Both the position numbers and the translations under genes were made by a program. Below are positions 46,957 to 57,823 of a DNA stretch of 64,000 nucleotides, piece by piece. This DNA is from Collybiopsis luxurians FD-317 M1 (Eukaryota; Basidiomycota; Agaricomycetes; Agaricales; Omphalotaceae), in the NCBI GenBank assembly GCA_000827265.1, contig KN834791.1:429430-493429 (forward strand), read 5' to 3'. Position 1 is the first letter of the stretch. Each line of letters begins with the position of its first letter. The notes under the pieces are model-generated. The model saw only the letters and a list, made by a program, of their open reading frames with translations, was not told the origin of the DNA and did no database searches.

Positions 46957-49900
46957 CTACACAGTAAGAGTATAATATACATCATTGAGAGCTTCTTCAA
47001 ACTGCTCTTGCTCTAGTTCTGCCATTTCATGATCCCAATATCCATGTTCAGGAAGATTGTAAATGGCTTGTCTCCACCATGCCAATGCTGCGACTACACT
47101 GGTGAACCCATTCTGACTAAATATATGGATACTAGACCAATCATAACTGTCCAATTGATTATAGGCCATAAATGAATCTACTACCTTGGCTCTACCCTCT
47201 GGTTGAACCCCTGCCCACCACACAGCAAACTGCATTGCAAATTTATCCATGTTCAAGTTATCTTTTATCTTAAAATTCAATATTGGTGGCCGATAAGCTG
47301 TGGAGTGTGCTTGTCTGATCCATTCCCCCACTGCTGCAGGTCAGTTCACCATACTAAATCTCTCTGAATCCTTGAAATTTACTGCCTTTTCCTTCACAAA
47401 CCATGCTTGAACCACCGCTTTCCATTTCCTCTTGTCATTACCCACAGCCTTGCACAGTTCAATTACTCAAGTAAGATATTCAGGTGCAGTTTTTGGAATC
47501 TTAGGATAGTCAGCATCAGGGACCTCTTGGAGATGATTGTTTGTGATCCCAGAGGTGGTGGCTCCAGTGGTGAGTCTGATGTACTTTCTCAATTGTCTTG
47601 TTCATCTTAGCATGGGAGAAGGAGGAGATAGTTTCAAATCTGCTGCTGGGACCTGACCTGCAGAGTGGGATGCCTAGTCAAAGCTTTGGACATGCTTTGT
47701 TATATCCACGAAGCCAGTGAAATCATCTTGAGGGTCCAATTTTTGCTTTCTGTTCCAAGGTTCCCCATTATTGACATTCATAGATTCAATTTCTATTACC
47801 AAGCTTGCCCCTTCAGACAATGGCCATGCAGAAGGAGAAGCCATTGGCAATGATAAAGGCCTTGAAGACCTTGGCAGAGGTGATCTTGGAGAAAACTGAG
47901 ATTCAGGAGATGCAAATAATGCAAGGGCAGGATTGGAAGAAAATGTAGGAGAGTATAGGGCAACTGAATTAAAAGGAGAAGGGGATGTTGCTCCTTGGCC
48001 TGAATGTGATGCTAAGACTGGTGCTCCAGTGGTACCAGACTCTGGATGATCACTTTTGGCAGCATGAACCTTTTTCACCTTTGCCTTTCTTTTAGGGTTG
48101 ACACTGACAGGTATCGGTGTGTTTAATAAAAACTAACTACCTGGGTTCAGTTAGGCAGGTGCATTAGATGCGGTATTGTAAAGACGCAAGGCACTAACTA
48201 GGACTGTGAGTTCGTTTGGCCTTTAAAGTAATCGGTGGGAGTAATTCGGTACTGGTAAACTGTAAACTGGTCGGTACTGGTATTCGGTAATGGTAACTTG
48301 ACTTGGTGGACTTTCTTTGATATATAACTTTCAGTAACTGGTAAATGTGAGCCTGAAACAACTAACCGCTCTGGGACTAGCTTGCTTAGACTATAACAAC
48401 TTGTCGGTGTAAAACGGTAGCTCAAACTACTAGCCTCTCGGTGGGTCTAGCTAGCTTAAACGGTATAACTTGGCTTGGACTTTGACTTTAGAACTTAAAT
48501 CTAACCAACTAGTACAACTGGATTCACTGATACAGCTTGCACAAAGCTCTTAGAAAGTAAGTGTAAGGTAAACTTTATATTTGGTAGTAGGTAAAGAGTG
48601 GGGTGGAAAGGATCCTCCCTTTTAAGGCTCAAAATCCCCAAGTATTTATATTACAAAAATTATATTACTTCCTATTTAAGCAATTTAACTCACAATGACT
48701 CCAATTGACTCTAGTTGACTCCGCTTAAAATTTTCAAAAGCTTCATTAGCCTTTTATAGTATCCATGACTCATTTTGAGTCAGGTTAATTCATTTAGAGT
48801 CATTCTGACTCATTGTAATATGACCTGAGCTCAATGAGTAAGCAGAATCTCCTACCTTATCTTATCAGAGAGCTCTCTAGAGATTTTTACACTCTGAAAA
48901 TATTTCTAATAATTATTTAATTATTTATCGGTAATTTCTTGAAACAGGAATGGCTCCTGACAACACTGTAGTCTGCATGCAAAGTCATATTCAAATCTGA
49001 AGCTGACAAGAATTTAGCACCCCTCAATGGCTGAATGTGACCACTGGTGACTATTGACAGTCTCTGCTCACCTGGTATCTTGTTATCCAAGCTCTCTACC
49101 CTTGTGCTGTTATCCAGCATGAAGCTGCCATCTTTTTGCTGCTCTGGCTTTAATGCCCATGAGTGACAGTCCTCCATACCTACTGATATTATGAGTTCTT
49201 TATTTAATTGCATTTCAATGAGATGGAACTGTTCAACTCACTGTAGACCTTTTTACAGAATCTGCAGAGAGCTGGATGGATATATTGTTTTCAGGTCTCC
49301 CACTTTATCTTTCTGAAATTCATGTCAGGTTCTTGTTTTGGGGCACCACTATATGCACTTATATACACCATGTCAGATCTCAATATTGATGGACAAAAAC
49401 AGAAAAATATACATTACCACTTGCAGCTTTCCCCCTCTTGCTGGTTCAGGCCCAGCTACCCAGATACCAACACATCATCACATACACTGATGAATTATAT
49501 CTGCAATATCCTCCATGAAGTTGGGAAGGTTGTGAATGCAGCTGCAAGTCAAAGGTTAGTGAAGGAGCTATAGATGCAGCAAAAACATTCAACATACAGT
49601 TGACGATCTTTGGGGGAAGTGGAAGGAGGAAGCTTGATCATTTGATCAAATTCATTACTTGCATTCCAATGCTCATTGAAGGCCTTCTGCTCCCACATCT
49701 TTTGCTCTTCTACAGGCAGGTTGTCAAAGCACCACATCACAGCAGACTGGTAGTCTGCCACATTGGTGTTGGATTTTCTTGATGCAGTGACGGTAGTGTT
49801 CTTTGTCTTTTTCCTGGTACCTGACCCCAACCCACTGACATTTCCATCTTCCCATCTCTTTTCCACCTGTCTACGCTTTTTGATGCTCATCTCTCTGAAC

Positions 49901-50519
49901 TCCTTGACCTTCTTTTCTACCTCCTGCTTCTTATCCTGTGTCTAAACCCAGTGAGCTGGCTGTTTTTGAGGCTTCATAATTCCAGTCCCTTTGAGCAAGC
50001 AAGCTTTTATGGCAACATCCTGGGTGAGTTTGCCTTCACTGCTATAAAGACATTTACTTGCTAATTTGAGGTGCCATCTGCAGTAGTTGAGCCAGCATTT
50101 GATTTTCTGCCAGCATTGAAGATTAGTAAAAGAGGTAAGAGGAAGAGAATCAATTGAATGCATGAACACATAACAAAGTTACATACCTTGCCAATGACCT
50201 TCTTTTGTTCACCAACAGCCATGTCATTTTTGACTCTTTCTTCATAAGCCTCTGTACCAACTTCTGGAAGAGGCATTTTTTCATCAGGTGCATCATTGTC
50301 CACACCCATTAAATATTCTTTGTTGGATTTCTCATTGTCAGGCAATGAAGGGTTGAAACATTTGAAAAAACAATATGTCGTTCCCAAAATAAAAGCATCC
50401 CAGTCTTTGCTGTTGACTGTCTCTTTATAATTTTGCAGGGATTCTATCAAGAAATCCAACTGGAGTCCTTTGAATGCAGGTTTGGTGGGCATTGCAGGTT
50501 GTCTTTCAAGGAGTTTCAA
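46957..50519 (-). pseudogene. Decayed copy of a repetitive basidiomycete hypothetical gene
   Basis: Reading leftward, the parts are KGLQLDFLIESLQNYKET near 50440, MPLPEVGTEAYEERVKNDMA near 50230-50290, and the basic QDKKQEVEKKVKEF-type segment with EMSIKKRRQVEKRWEDGNVS near 49850-49900. Next are YQSAVMWCFDNLPVEEQKMW near 49690-49750, PEPARGGKL near 49440, and ALKPEQQKDGSF near 49130. A Ser/Pro-rich piece follows (SHSGQGATSPSPFNSVALYS near 47930-48010), then the C-terminal part FAVWWAGVQPEGR and NGFTSVVAALAWWRQAIYNL near 47050-47330. I recognise this organisation from large families of unnamed agaricomycete proteins of unknown function. Stops and frameshifts break it, and an 807-bp element is inserted at 48119-48925. 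Unlike its neighbours it still has open segments of 80-150 codons. Confidence 0.55.
48112..48932. mobile_element. 807-bp insertion with 7-bp target duplication
   Basis: TATCGGT at 48112-48118 is repeated at 48926-48932, flanking 48119-48925. Removing the insert and one duplicate rejoins the minus-strand host frame exactly: FKKLPI on one side continues as PVSVNPKRKAKVKK on the other. The insert starts GTGTTTAATAAAAACTAAC and ends AATTATTTAATTATT, with no long open frame, no terminal inverted repeat and no TG...CA ends. Its first 360 bp hold 12 CpGs, against almost none around it. It also has short internal repeats (GGTACTGGTA type near 48250-48290, GACTC/GAGTC type near 48690-48830). The class is unknown: a non-autonomous element is most likely. 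Confidence 0.65.
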
Positions 50520-51199
50520 GCTACAAGGTGCAGAAAGAGTATGCAGGGACTAGTGGAGTCTGCTGTATTTTACCCAATTGTTCATTTTTGCTGGCTGCTT
50601 GCACATTCAGTGCCCTTGGTAATCTGACCAATTGCTAGTAATTTGATTTTGCACTTGGGAGTTTTCATCACACCCAGTTTATCTCTCACCATTGATCATC
50701 TCTTTATGCCTCAACAACCACAATGACTTTGGGCTTAAATTGAGTGGCATGACAGTATGTACTTTGCTCTATTTTTTTTAATGCATTTTTATTTATTCAA
50801 CTCTCTAGCTACTGAAACTCAAGTGGACATTGTCCACACTGGAAGTAAGTGCCTTTCCATTTCTCTCCTACTAGATTAATTATATTCCAGTTCTCAGATA
50901 CGATTACTACCACCACAATCACTACTGTCCCTGAAAGAGAATTTCAATCCGCCGAACTCATCTCTACCCTCCCCACCTGTCTCAGCAGCCTCCTCTATTT
51001 CTGCAACTGCAAGAGCCAGAACACACTCTTGTGTTTCTTCCACAGTCTCCCATTCCCCTCCTGGGTCCCCATCTTCCAATCTACTTTCAATACAGAGCTC
51101 TCCACATTGCCCCAGTCCATATCCCTCAATAGATACTTTGTGGTCACACCATGCATCCAGCTCCCATTGTGGCTACACCAGACCATCGGTACCCCAGCC
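50520..51199. other. CpG-poor decayed sequence
   Basis: Low-complexity and broken reading frames; the plus frame at 50849-51232 and its antisense frames are not recognised. No repeat boundary is visible. Confidence 0.4.
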
Positions 51200-51520
51200 A
51201 GAAGACATTGTGCAGCCTGCTTGTGCCATTAGATTAAAGTTCTACATTGTCTTTCATGGCACCCATGTTGGTATTTTTAGCAACTGGTGAATACAAATTC
51301 CACTTCCCATCTTTTATCTGTTCTAACAGTATTAGGCTCAATCAGGCATACTGGTATACTCACAAGATCCCTTGGTCCCACCAATGTAATTTTAACACCT
51401 TCAAGGAGGCACTGGCTTACTATACTGCTGCCTTTAATGGCAACAGTCCATTCCTTGAAATCCTGTCAGAACCAATAGATCTGAGTGCAGGAATGTCTAG
51501 ACTTGCTTTGCATCAGTAGA
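51200..51520 (+). pseudogene. RNase H1 hybrid-binding-domain relic
   Basis: The plus strand reads KFYIVFHGTHVGIFSNW, a stop, and in a shifted frame WYTHKIPWSHQCNFNTFKEA followed by LAYYTAAFNG. This is the pattern of the RNase H1 N-terminal (viroplasmin-like) RNA:DNA-hybrid-binding domain: aromatic-VGIF-W, then G/W-S-H...F.TF.EA..YY. Many agaricomycetes carry multiple small genes with this domain. This copy has a stop at about 51283 and a frameshift, so it looks inactive. Confidence 0.5.
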
Positions 51521-52344
51521 AACTTTAGCCAATGTTGTCATTTAGTTTAGTTGTAATGTTGTACATGCAAAAAATCTAACTCTTTCTCTTTTCCCATGTA
51601 CACTTGCTGCTAAGCTCTATTTTAATTCTCATGTCTGCCACTGGTGAACAACTTTCCCAGCAGCCTCCAGCTTCTAGCTCCACTGCAGATGATGATATGG
51701 CTTCCCAAGGGTCCATCAACATCAATATTGGCCCCACCAACAGTGGAATTGCAGCCCCCGCACTGCAAACTCAACCCTTTCCACAGCACAGTGGGTGGGG
51801 TCACTTTGATCAAGTCTGGGGCCATAGTCCCACTCCTTGGGGTACCAGTTGAACCCCTTCTCTCCCTGAACATGCCATTTTTTGTATACCATTGAATCAC
51901 ATACAATCAGACCTTTATCAGGCAGCTCTTATCTGGGAAGGTTACCCCAATTGTACCTGCATTCATGATAATGCCAATATCAATGTGTGGGCTGAAATTC
52001 AATGTACATAGCCCCGCTTCAATTCCATTTCTTCTGCTGATATAATTTTATCTGAAAAAGTGTTTTCTTGCAGTGAACAAGCCTGAACACTAAACATGCC
52101 TTTGCTGATCTTTATCAGAAATGAGATTGAACAATATTTAGGTGCTGTAAGTGAGGAAATAGCAGTTGCAGAGAGGGAGGAAAAATTGCTGGATGAGGAG
52201 GTGGAGAATTTGCACTGTCAGTATCAGGATAGTATGTCTCACCACAGCATAGCCCTCAATAGAGTTCAGACCTTGCAAAAGATACAGAAGTGTCTTGAGA
52301 ATCTGCTTCTCATTGTGCACACTTGTCTTCCTGGGCCTCAATAA
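51521..52344 (+). pseudogene. Low-complexity and coiled-coil gene fragments
   Basis: The frame 51604-51852 encodes a polar Gln/Pro/Ser/Gly-rich segment (SININIGPTNSGIAAPALQTQ). The frame 52096-52344 encodes a heptad-rich helix (EEIAVAEREEKLLDEEVENL). They may be exons of the same decayed gene as the hybrid-binding domain at 51200-51520, but no splice model holds. Function unknown. Confidence 0.3.
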
Positions 52345-54480
52345 TAGCGGTCAGATAGTGTTTGTACATTCCTTGTTGCAAAATATCTATTACTTCATTC
52401 TGCTGCATAAGTTGTGGCCCTGTGTTATACCTCAAGCCTCAGTCAACTCTATATTCCTTGAAACCTTCTGAGCCCACTGAATGTCTTTATGAATCTTTTC
52501 AACTGCAGACTGCAATGTTGTAAATGTTTAATAATTTATCAAACCCTTTGAAAAACTGACTGACCACTGCAATAGGTGGATAGAACATAAATTGACTCTT
52601 CCACTGTGAAAGATCTGCAACCTCAAGCTGAAGTAAATGCCACTTCATCTCAGACCAAATGCTACAATATTGAGGCATCTCTTTATGCCAGTCACCCATT
52701 GCTTGGGTATGAAAATGTTGTAGTAAATTCTCAATGGCCTGTTATTCCAGCTTGTCTGTAGGAGCTACAGGAAGATTGTCCAGAATTTGATGAACACCCA
52801 CTGGGTCTGGAGCTCTAGTGTTTTCTGATATGGGACTCATGTAGTTGGAAGATTGTTCACGCTAACTGTAGAATGGTGACATGTTGCAAAATCTGGATAC
52901 AGAATGTTAGGATGAGGGCTATAAAATGTAGTTCCAGATTTACTCGAGAAGGCCATAGGTTGAACCATTGGACCAGTGACTGACAATGTCAGTGAGGATC
53001 AAGATGCTCACTTTGGTTCTGTACTCACATCTGCATTACAGTGTTTCAGACAGAGGTCTGCCTTGTTTAAAAATGTCATGCCAATCTTAAATATTCCTAA
53101 AAATTTTAATTTCTCCCATCTGTGATCCATGCATAGGAAGAACATTGGCAATTTCATTCTGGAATGTACTACCCACATTTGCACCATATCTATTCCTCCA
53201 CCTCCTCTTCCTTGACTTGGACTTCCTTACTCTTCTTCTGTGTCTCCCTGTACATAAAAATTATCAGTGAATGAAAAGACTATACCTGCCATTCATACCT
53301 TCTTCTGTCTCAATCCTCCATATCTACTTTCTCATGTCTGCTCTCCTGCTCACACATTAGAACATATGCCTGTGATTGCTGTGCAGCAATCTGGTGCAAT
53401 TTTTTATCTAAATTGAGTGAAAATTTTAGCCTGCATTTCTCAAGTCTGAGATAGAATGCATCCCTAAAAAAAAAAACAAAAAAAAAAACATCTCAGTGAA
53501 TATAAAATGTTATGACAATCAAAAATTTACAGGATCTTTGCTTCCATTGGACACTGGGCAATGGCCAATCTGGTGCATTCCTGCTGTCACTTTTCAATAA
53601 AATAATCTACAAGTGATAGCATTTCTTTATTGAGTGACAACTCAATTTTGTGACATTCTTTGTCCCTGGCAGTCAGGTCCAAGTAGCTAGATGATATTTC
53701 ATAGCCCATGATGTCATTGGGGAGGTCATAAATGCTTGGCCACAAGGTCATAACTGCACCCAAGGTAAAAGTCAGTAACAAAGGTGCAAACATATAATAA
53801 TATTGCAAATAATTTATCATACTTGCTAAACTAGAAATTTCAGTGTACACATAGCTAAAGTAATTACCCCAGAGATGTGGACCAAATATATATCTTCATT
53901 AGTCCAAGCTTATTTACTTGGGGAATTTTGAACCTTTTTTGACCTGTATTACCAGTATTGACATGAATGAACCTGACTGAGCAGGATTCATACTCACCTG
54001 TATGCACAGGCTTTGTCCACCAGCAGTGATCTGTAGTGGACTCAGTAATAAAAGTGGCTCTTTCTTTGCAAAGACAAAAATGCATTCTGTTCTTCCAGTG
54101 AAAGAGATTCCCAGTTAGCCTTGTGTCCATTCCCATCATCAAGCTAGTATCTTTTCAGCATAATTGAAAGATCTTACTGCTGTATTTGATTTTGAGCAGA
54201 CTCCAGCTTGGTTTTACAATTCCTGGTTGAACATAAGGTAATGTTAGCATATTGAATACTTTTGAGACCAGTTAATATAGACCTCCAGTAATAATCATGG
54301 TCCCTTTGACATTTTTTCTCACATCTGATCTCTTCTTGATGTGAGACTTGTTGGTAATGGATTTCATCCAAAAGCTCCCACTTGGTCTATCCCTCATCCA
54401 TGAGGGCATGCATTTCTTCCAAAGACATAAGATTTTCAATCAGAGTATTGTCCATAGGCATTGCAATTCCTGGCTAGCAA
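52345..54480 (-). pseudogene. Decayed hypothetical gene of unknown family
   Basis: Minus-strand fragments include a charged helical segment LLDEIHYQQVSHQEEIRCEK near 54310-54375, then GNLFHWKNRMHFCLCKERAT near 54050-54110. GYEISSSYLDLTARDKECHK lies near 53640-53700, and MPQYCSIWSEMKWHLLQLEV near 52610-52675. Stops and frameshifts separate them. A SINE-like unit (52898-52980) and a poly-A run (53466-53489) interrupt the stretch. I do not recognise the family. Confidence 0.3.
52898..52980 (-). repeat. tRNA-derived SINE-like unit 2
   Basis: The minus strand has TGGTCCAATGGTTCAACC (52958-52975), an A-box-like string, and ends CTCATCCTAACATTCTG, nearly the same as the end of the unit at 46755-46850. 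The B box is hard to recognise (CATTTTATAGCC). Related to unit 1 by its shared 3' end. Confidence 0.4.
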
Positions 54481-55480
54481 AGTAAGTAGGCAAGTGAATG
54501 TATAAAAGAAAGTAGGAGGGTGAGAGTTCTAGCTGGAAGCACCAGATCATTCCATTGATATTGGAGACAGAATGTTGCTACTTGACACAGAATGTCACCA
54601 TGAGGTGGGTGCTTGCTTTCTGGAATTGGCCTTGACTGGTCTTCCTACTATGATTTATGAATAATTAGGCTCTCAGAACAGTCAAATATTGGTCTAAGAG
54701 GTACCAGCTGTGCCAAGCATAAGTGAAAATTGTCACTGGAGATACATACAGTGGTAGAAGACCCATGGTAGGGTTCAACTTGCACTGTACAATATGAAGT
54801 AAATGGTAAGTCATCTCTGCATGTAACACCACATGGATATACCATTTGTTTGCTGTCACTGATCTTTTAATTTGGCAGGTTAGGTTTATACAGAAGAGTC
54901 TATATTGGAGGTATGTTCAGGCAGAGCTATAAGTAGGACTGTAGAGATATTCTTGAACACATCTCAGTGACATTCATTTGATTTATCCGCTTGCATTTCA
55001 TTCAATCTATTGACCTCACAGCAATGTATTCAAACTTTAAGTATCTGAAAAAAAACATAAGTTAATGATTCAGGTTGCAGTAACATCCCTCAATTGACAA
55101 GATCTCCTTCAGTAAGAATGGCTGGATTCAGGTTGTAGAATGGAGTGCTGACATCTCACACCTCCTTGCAAGTGTGACTTATCCAATTAGATTAGAATTC
55201 AGCAGTACATTGTTTTCTTATTCAGGTATGCGAGATATCTAACAACTGATGAATGTTCCTCTACACATGCCTGTTTAGACAGTATGAACAGTTGGACTTA
55301 GGTTATTGAATGGAAATCTGACCTCTTATGCTATCTTGCAGGTCTAATTGATTACTTGTTCACTTAGGTGAGGATTCAGCAGCATGTATATTTTTGAGCT
55401 GAGTAGGTGAAAGGTCCAACCGACCTGGAAAATAAGTAGCTCTGTAATGGGTGAATATTGCACCTTCATCATTGCCTGTT
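54481..55480. other. CpG-poor sequence without recognised genes
   Basis: AT-rich, with short broken frames (for example minus 54648-54859). I see nothing assignable. Confidence 0.4.
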
Positions 55481-55560
55481 TAATCCAGTGGTTTAAGTGT
55501 CTCACATTGCATGGTCACTCTGCTGTATAGTGCGGTAGGTTTGAATCCTACACATGAGCA
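55475..55560 (+). repeat. tRNA-derived SINE-like unit 3
   Basis: TAATCCAGTGGTTTAAGTG (55481-55499) resembles an A box, and GGTTTGAATCC (55538-55548) is one base from the B-box consensus GGTTCGAATCC, the change being C-to-T in the CpG. It is flanked by stem-like TAGG...CCTA around the B box, as in a T-arm. Confidence 0.5.
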
Positions 55561-56640
55561 TGAGGCTCTAGATAGGGGTGTGTGCTGGCTTAGGCAGTCT
55601 CTTTGTTAAGTCAACAGGCAAGCAGCACACACACTGTCATCCCGGAGCTGCTTTTTCCTTTTCATTGGTCCTGCTTTTATTTTTCTCTATTTGTCTTCAA
55701 GTTTTTGATGCTGTTCATCACAATCACCTATCTTATCTTTGAGTGTGATGCCAGAAGTGGTATGTATACCCAATCATTATATTGCAATGCTTGCTGATCC
55801 ATTTTTATAGGGCAACTCAGAGGCAGCTGTAGGTATCTACAATATTGAGATTCCAGGCCTCAGATGTTAATATGTTTTCTTATTTCCTTTTTTTTTTTCC
55901 TCTTTTCAGGCACTTATGTCTGACACTGTGAGCTCCTCACTCACTAACCTGACCCAGGAGTGCTCAAGGACCATCAGGAAATTCCAGTGTTTGGTGCTCT
56001 ATATTTTTCCCCAGCATCTGCTGAGCACCAACAGCTCACCATGCCAGCATACTTGTGGCCACGTGGCTTTCTCAATGTGACAATCACATTGGACATTGTC
56101 CAATATACCCTTGGGCAGCATTTAGGTCCAGTTTATTTCAAAATGTTAGAGAAACAGCAAAACAATAGAGGAACCACAGAAACGACATACTATTTCATGC
56201 TGGTCTTCAACAGCGATGCTATTCACTTACCTCCTTGTTCTGGAGGCATTTGTTCTTGTACAGATGATCAGGCCTTCTGGCCATCTGTAATTCTTGCATT
56301 CATATTCAATGAAAACAAGAAACCAAGAAATGCTACAGAAATCAATAGGATACTACTACAGGATTATTTTCACTCATGTGTCTTCATTCATGGAGACTAA
56401 ATACTGATATACTGACATTCAAACTAGGTGCTCCTGCCCTCACAGAAGCAACAGCATGAGCTACCTTCTCATGGCCTCCTCCAATTAGCACACGGTGCCT
56501 TTGGTGAAATATAACAGTTTAGTATATTAATATTCATTCTTTACACAACTGCTGGTGATAGAATTCAAGGTACTTAGAGTATCATTCATTGTTCAAACTA
56601 CACATGGCCAGATGGACTTTTTATTTTATCTCTATGTCAA
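55561..56640 (+). pseudogene. Hypothetical open frame within repeat block
   Basis: A 146-codon frame at 55960-56400 is open (PAYLWPRGFLNVTITLDIVQ, FNSDAIHLPPCSGGICSCTD). It has more order than random sequence, but no family is recognised. A hydrophobic plus frame at 55603-55797 precedes it. They may be pieces of one decayed gene. Confidence 0.3.
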
Positions 56641-57750
56641 GTAAAGTAGTAGCCTAACTAGCGAGTTTCAGAAGAATGTAATATACATGTTTCTCATAAC
56701 CAGATGACTCCATTTGCTTGACCACCCTATAAAGTAAATCAAGCAGGCAGAGAAAAGCAAGGGGTCAGAATAACATGTAACCAAAAGAAGATCAACATAC
56801 TCAGCTGGAGAGCAAAGCTTGTAGCTACTGCCTAGATCATTGTCTATTCTGCACTGTGTTGGCATATTCTGGAGTCCTGACAGAGGAGGTTTGCATTTCT
56901 GGCAGAGTAGACATCAAGTTTTTTCATTGACATTGTTCAATAAAGTCATGAAATTCCTGCTCTTCTTGTTTCACCAGGTCTGATGTTAGTACAACCTCAT
57001 CTAATAGAGAGAGTGGAAGAAGAGCCTGTCTAGCCAGGGCTCCATCTGTAGAATGAATTGGAGGTGAACAGGGACAAAGAGGGCTAGAATGGAGGGAGAA
57101 ACTTGGCGAGAGTGGTAAGGTTGCAATGGGCAAAGGTGAGCTAGAATGAAAGGGGGAGCTTGGTGGGAGTGGTGAGGTTGCAATGGGTAGGGGTGAGCTA
57201 AAATTGAGCAGGGAACTTGGTGGGAGCGGTGAGATAGAAACTGGCAAAGGTGGGCTATGAACATGGTTTTTTTTTGCAGCTGAATGCATCAATGAGTGAG
57301 AAATTTGTCTTTTAATTTGTCTTTTTCTGGTTTCAGTGGAATTGCAATCATCAGTTAGTTTGAAAGGTTCAGGGGACATTTGAAAACCAAAGTTAGCATA
57401 AAAGAGTACTAATGTAGCTATACACTGTACCTGCTGGCATATAAGATGGATGGACTGAGTTGATGCAAGATTGGTGAATATATCTGGGTTTTCATCACAA
57501 CATTAGAGAAGCGTATTAGCCTCATCCAGCCACCACTTTGCAGATAATATATACTCCTCATCATCACTGAAATTGAATTTCCTTCATGCTTATTGAAACT
57601 GGAGGATGCAGTAGTTGAAAAGTAAGGCATATGCTGGAGATAGAGGTATTGAGTATGCATCCTGTTATTTCTGAAGATCAAGAATGAGAATGGATGTGAA
57701 AGAAAGGACTGACAGTGATTTGCAATGACAAGATCAGTTCCCTTACACAC
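56641..57750 (-). pseudogene. Decayed proline-rich hypothetical gene
   Basis: The largest open piece (56924-57379) starts MSPEPFKLTDDCNSTETRKR and contains Pro/Ser-rich tandem repeats (PLPIATSPLPPSSPFH type) encoded by the 57-bp minisatellite, then an acidic end (QEEQEFHDFIEQCQ). Upstream frames up to 57750 look like further exon remains. Unknown family; probably a KDZ-neighbour accessory gene, by position only. Confidence 0.3.
57078..57258. repeat. 57-bp minisatellite, about 3.2 units
   Basis: Units at 57078-57134, 57135-57191 and 57192-57248, plus a partial unit, share GGTGAGCTA...CTTGGTGGGAG...GGTGAG. The period of 57 keeps the minus-strand frame, adding 19 residues of Pro/Ser-rich sequence per unit. 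Confidence 0.7.
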
Positions 57751-57823
57751 CTCTCACATGATTGACATGATCATTTTTTCTTCTGACAGCTATGGCACCT
57801 GAATCTTCTGATCCTCACTCTCC

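Noticed and set aside
48112..48932. Solo LTR of a Copia or Gypsy element
   Set aside because: The insert lacks TG...CA ends and the duplication is 7 bp rather than 4-6; kept as unclassified element.
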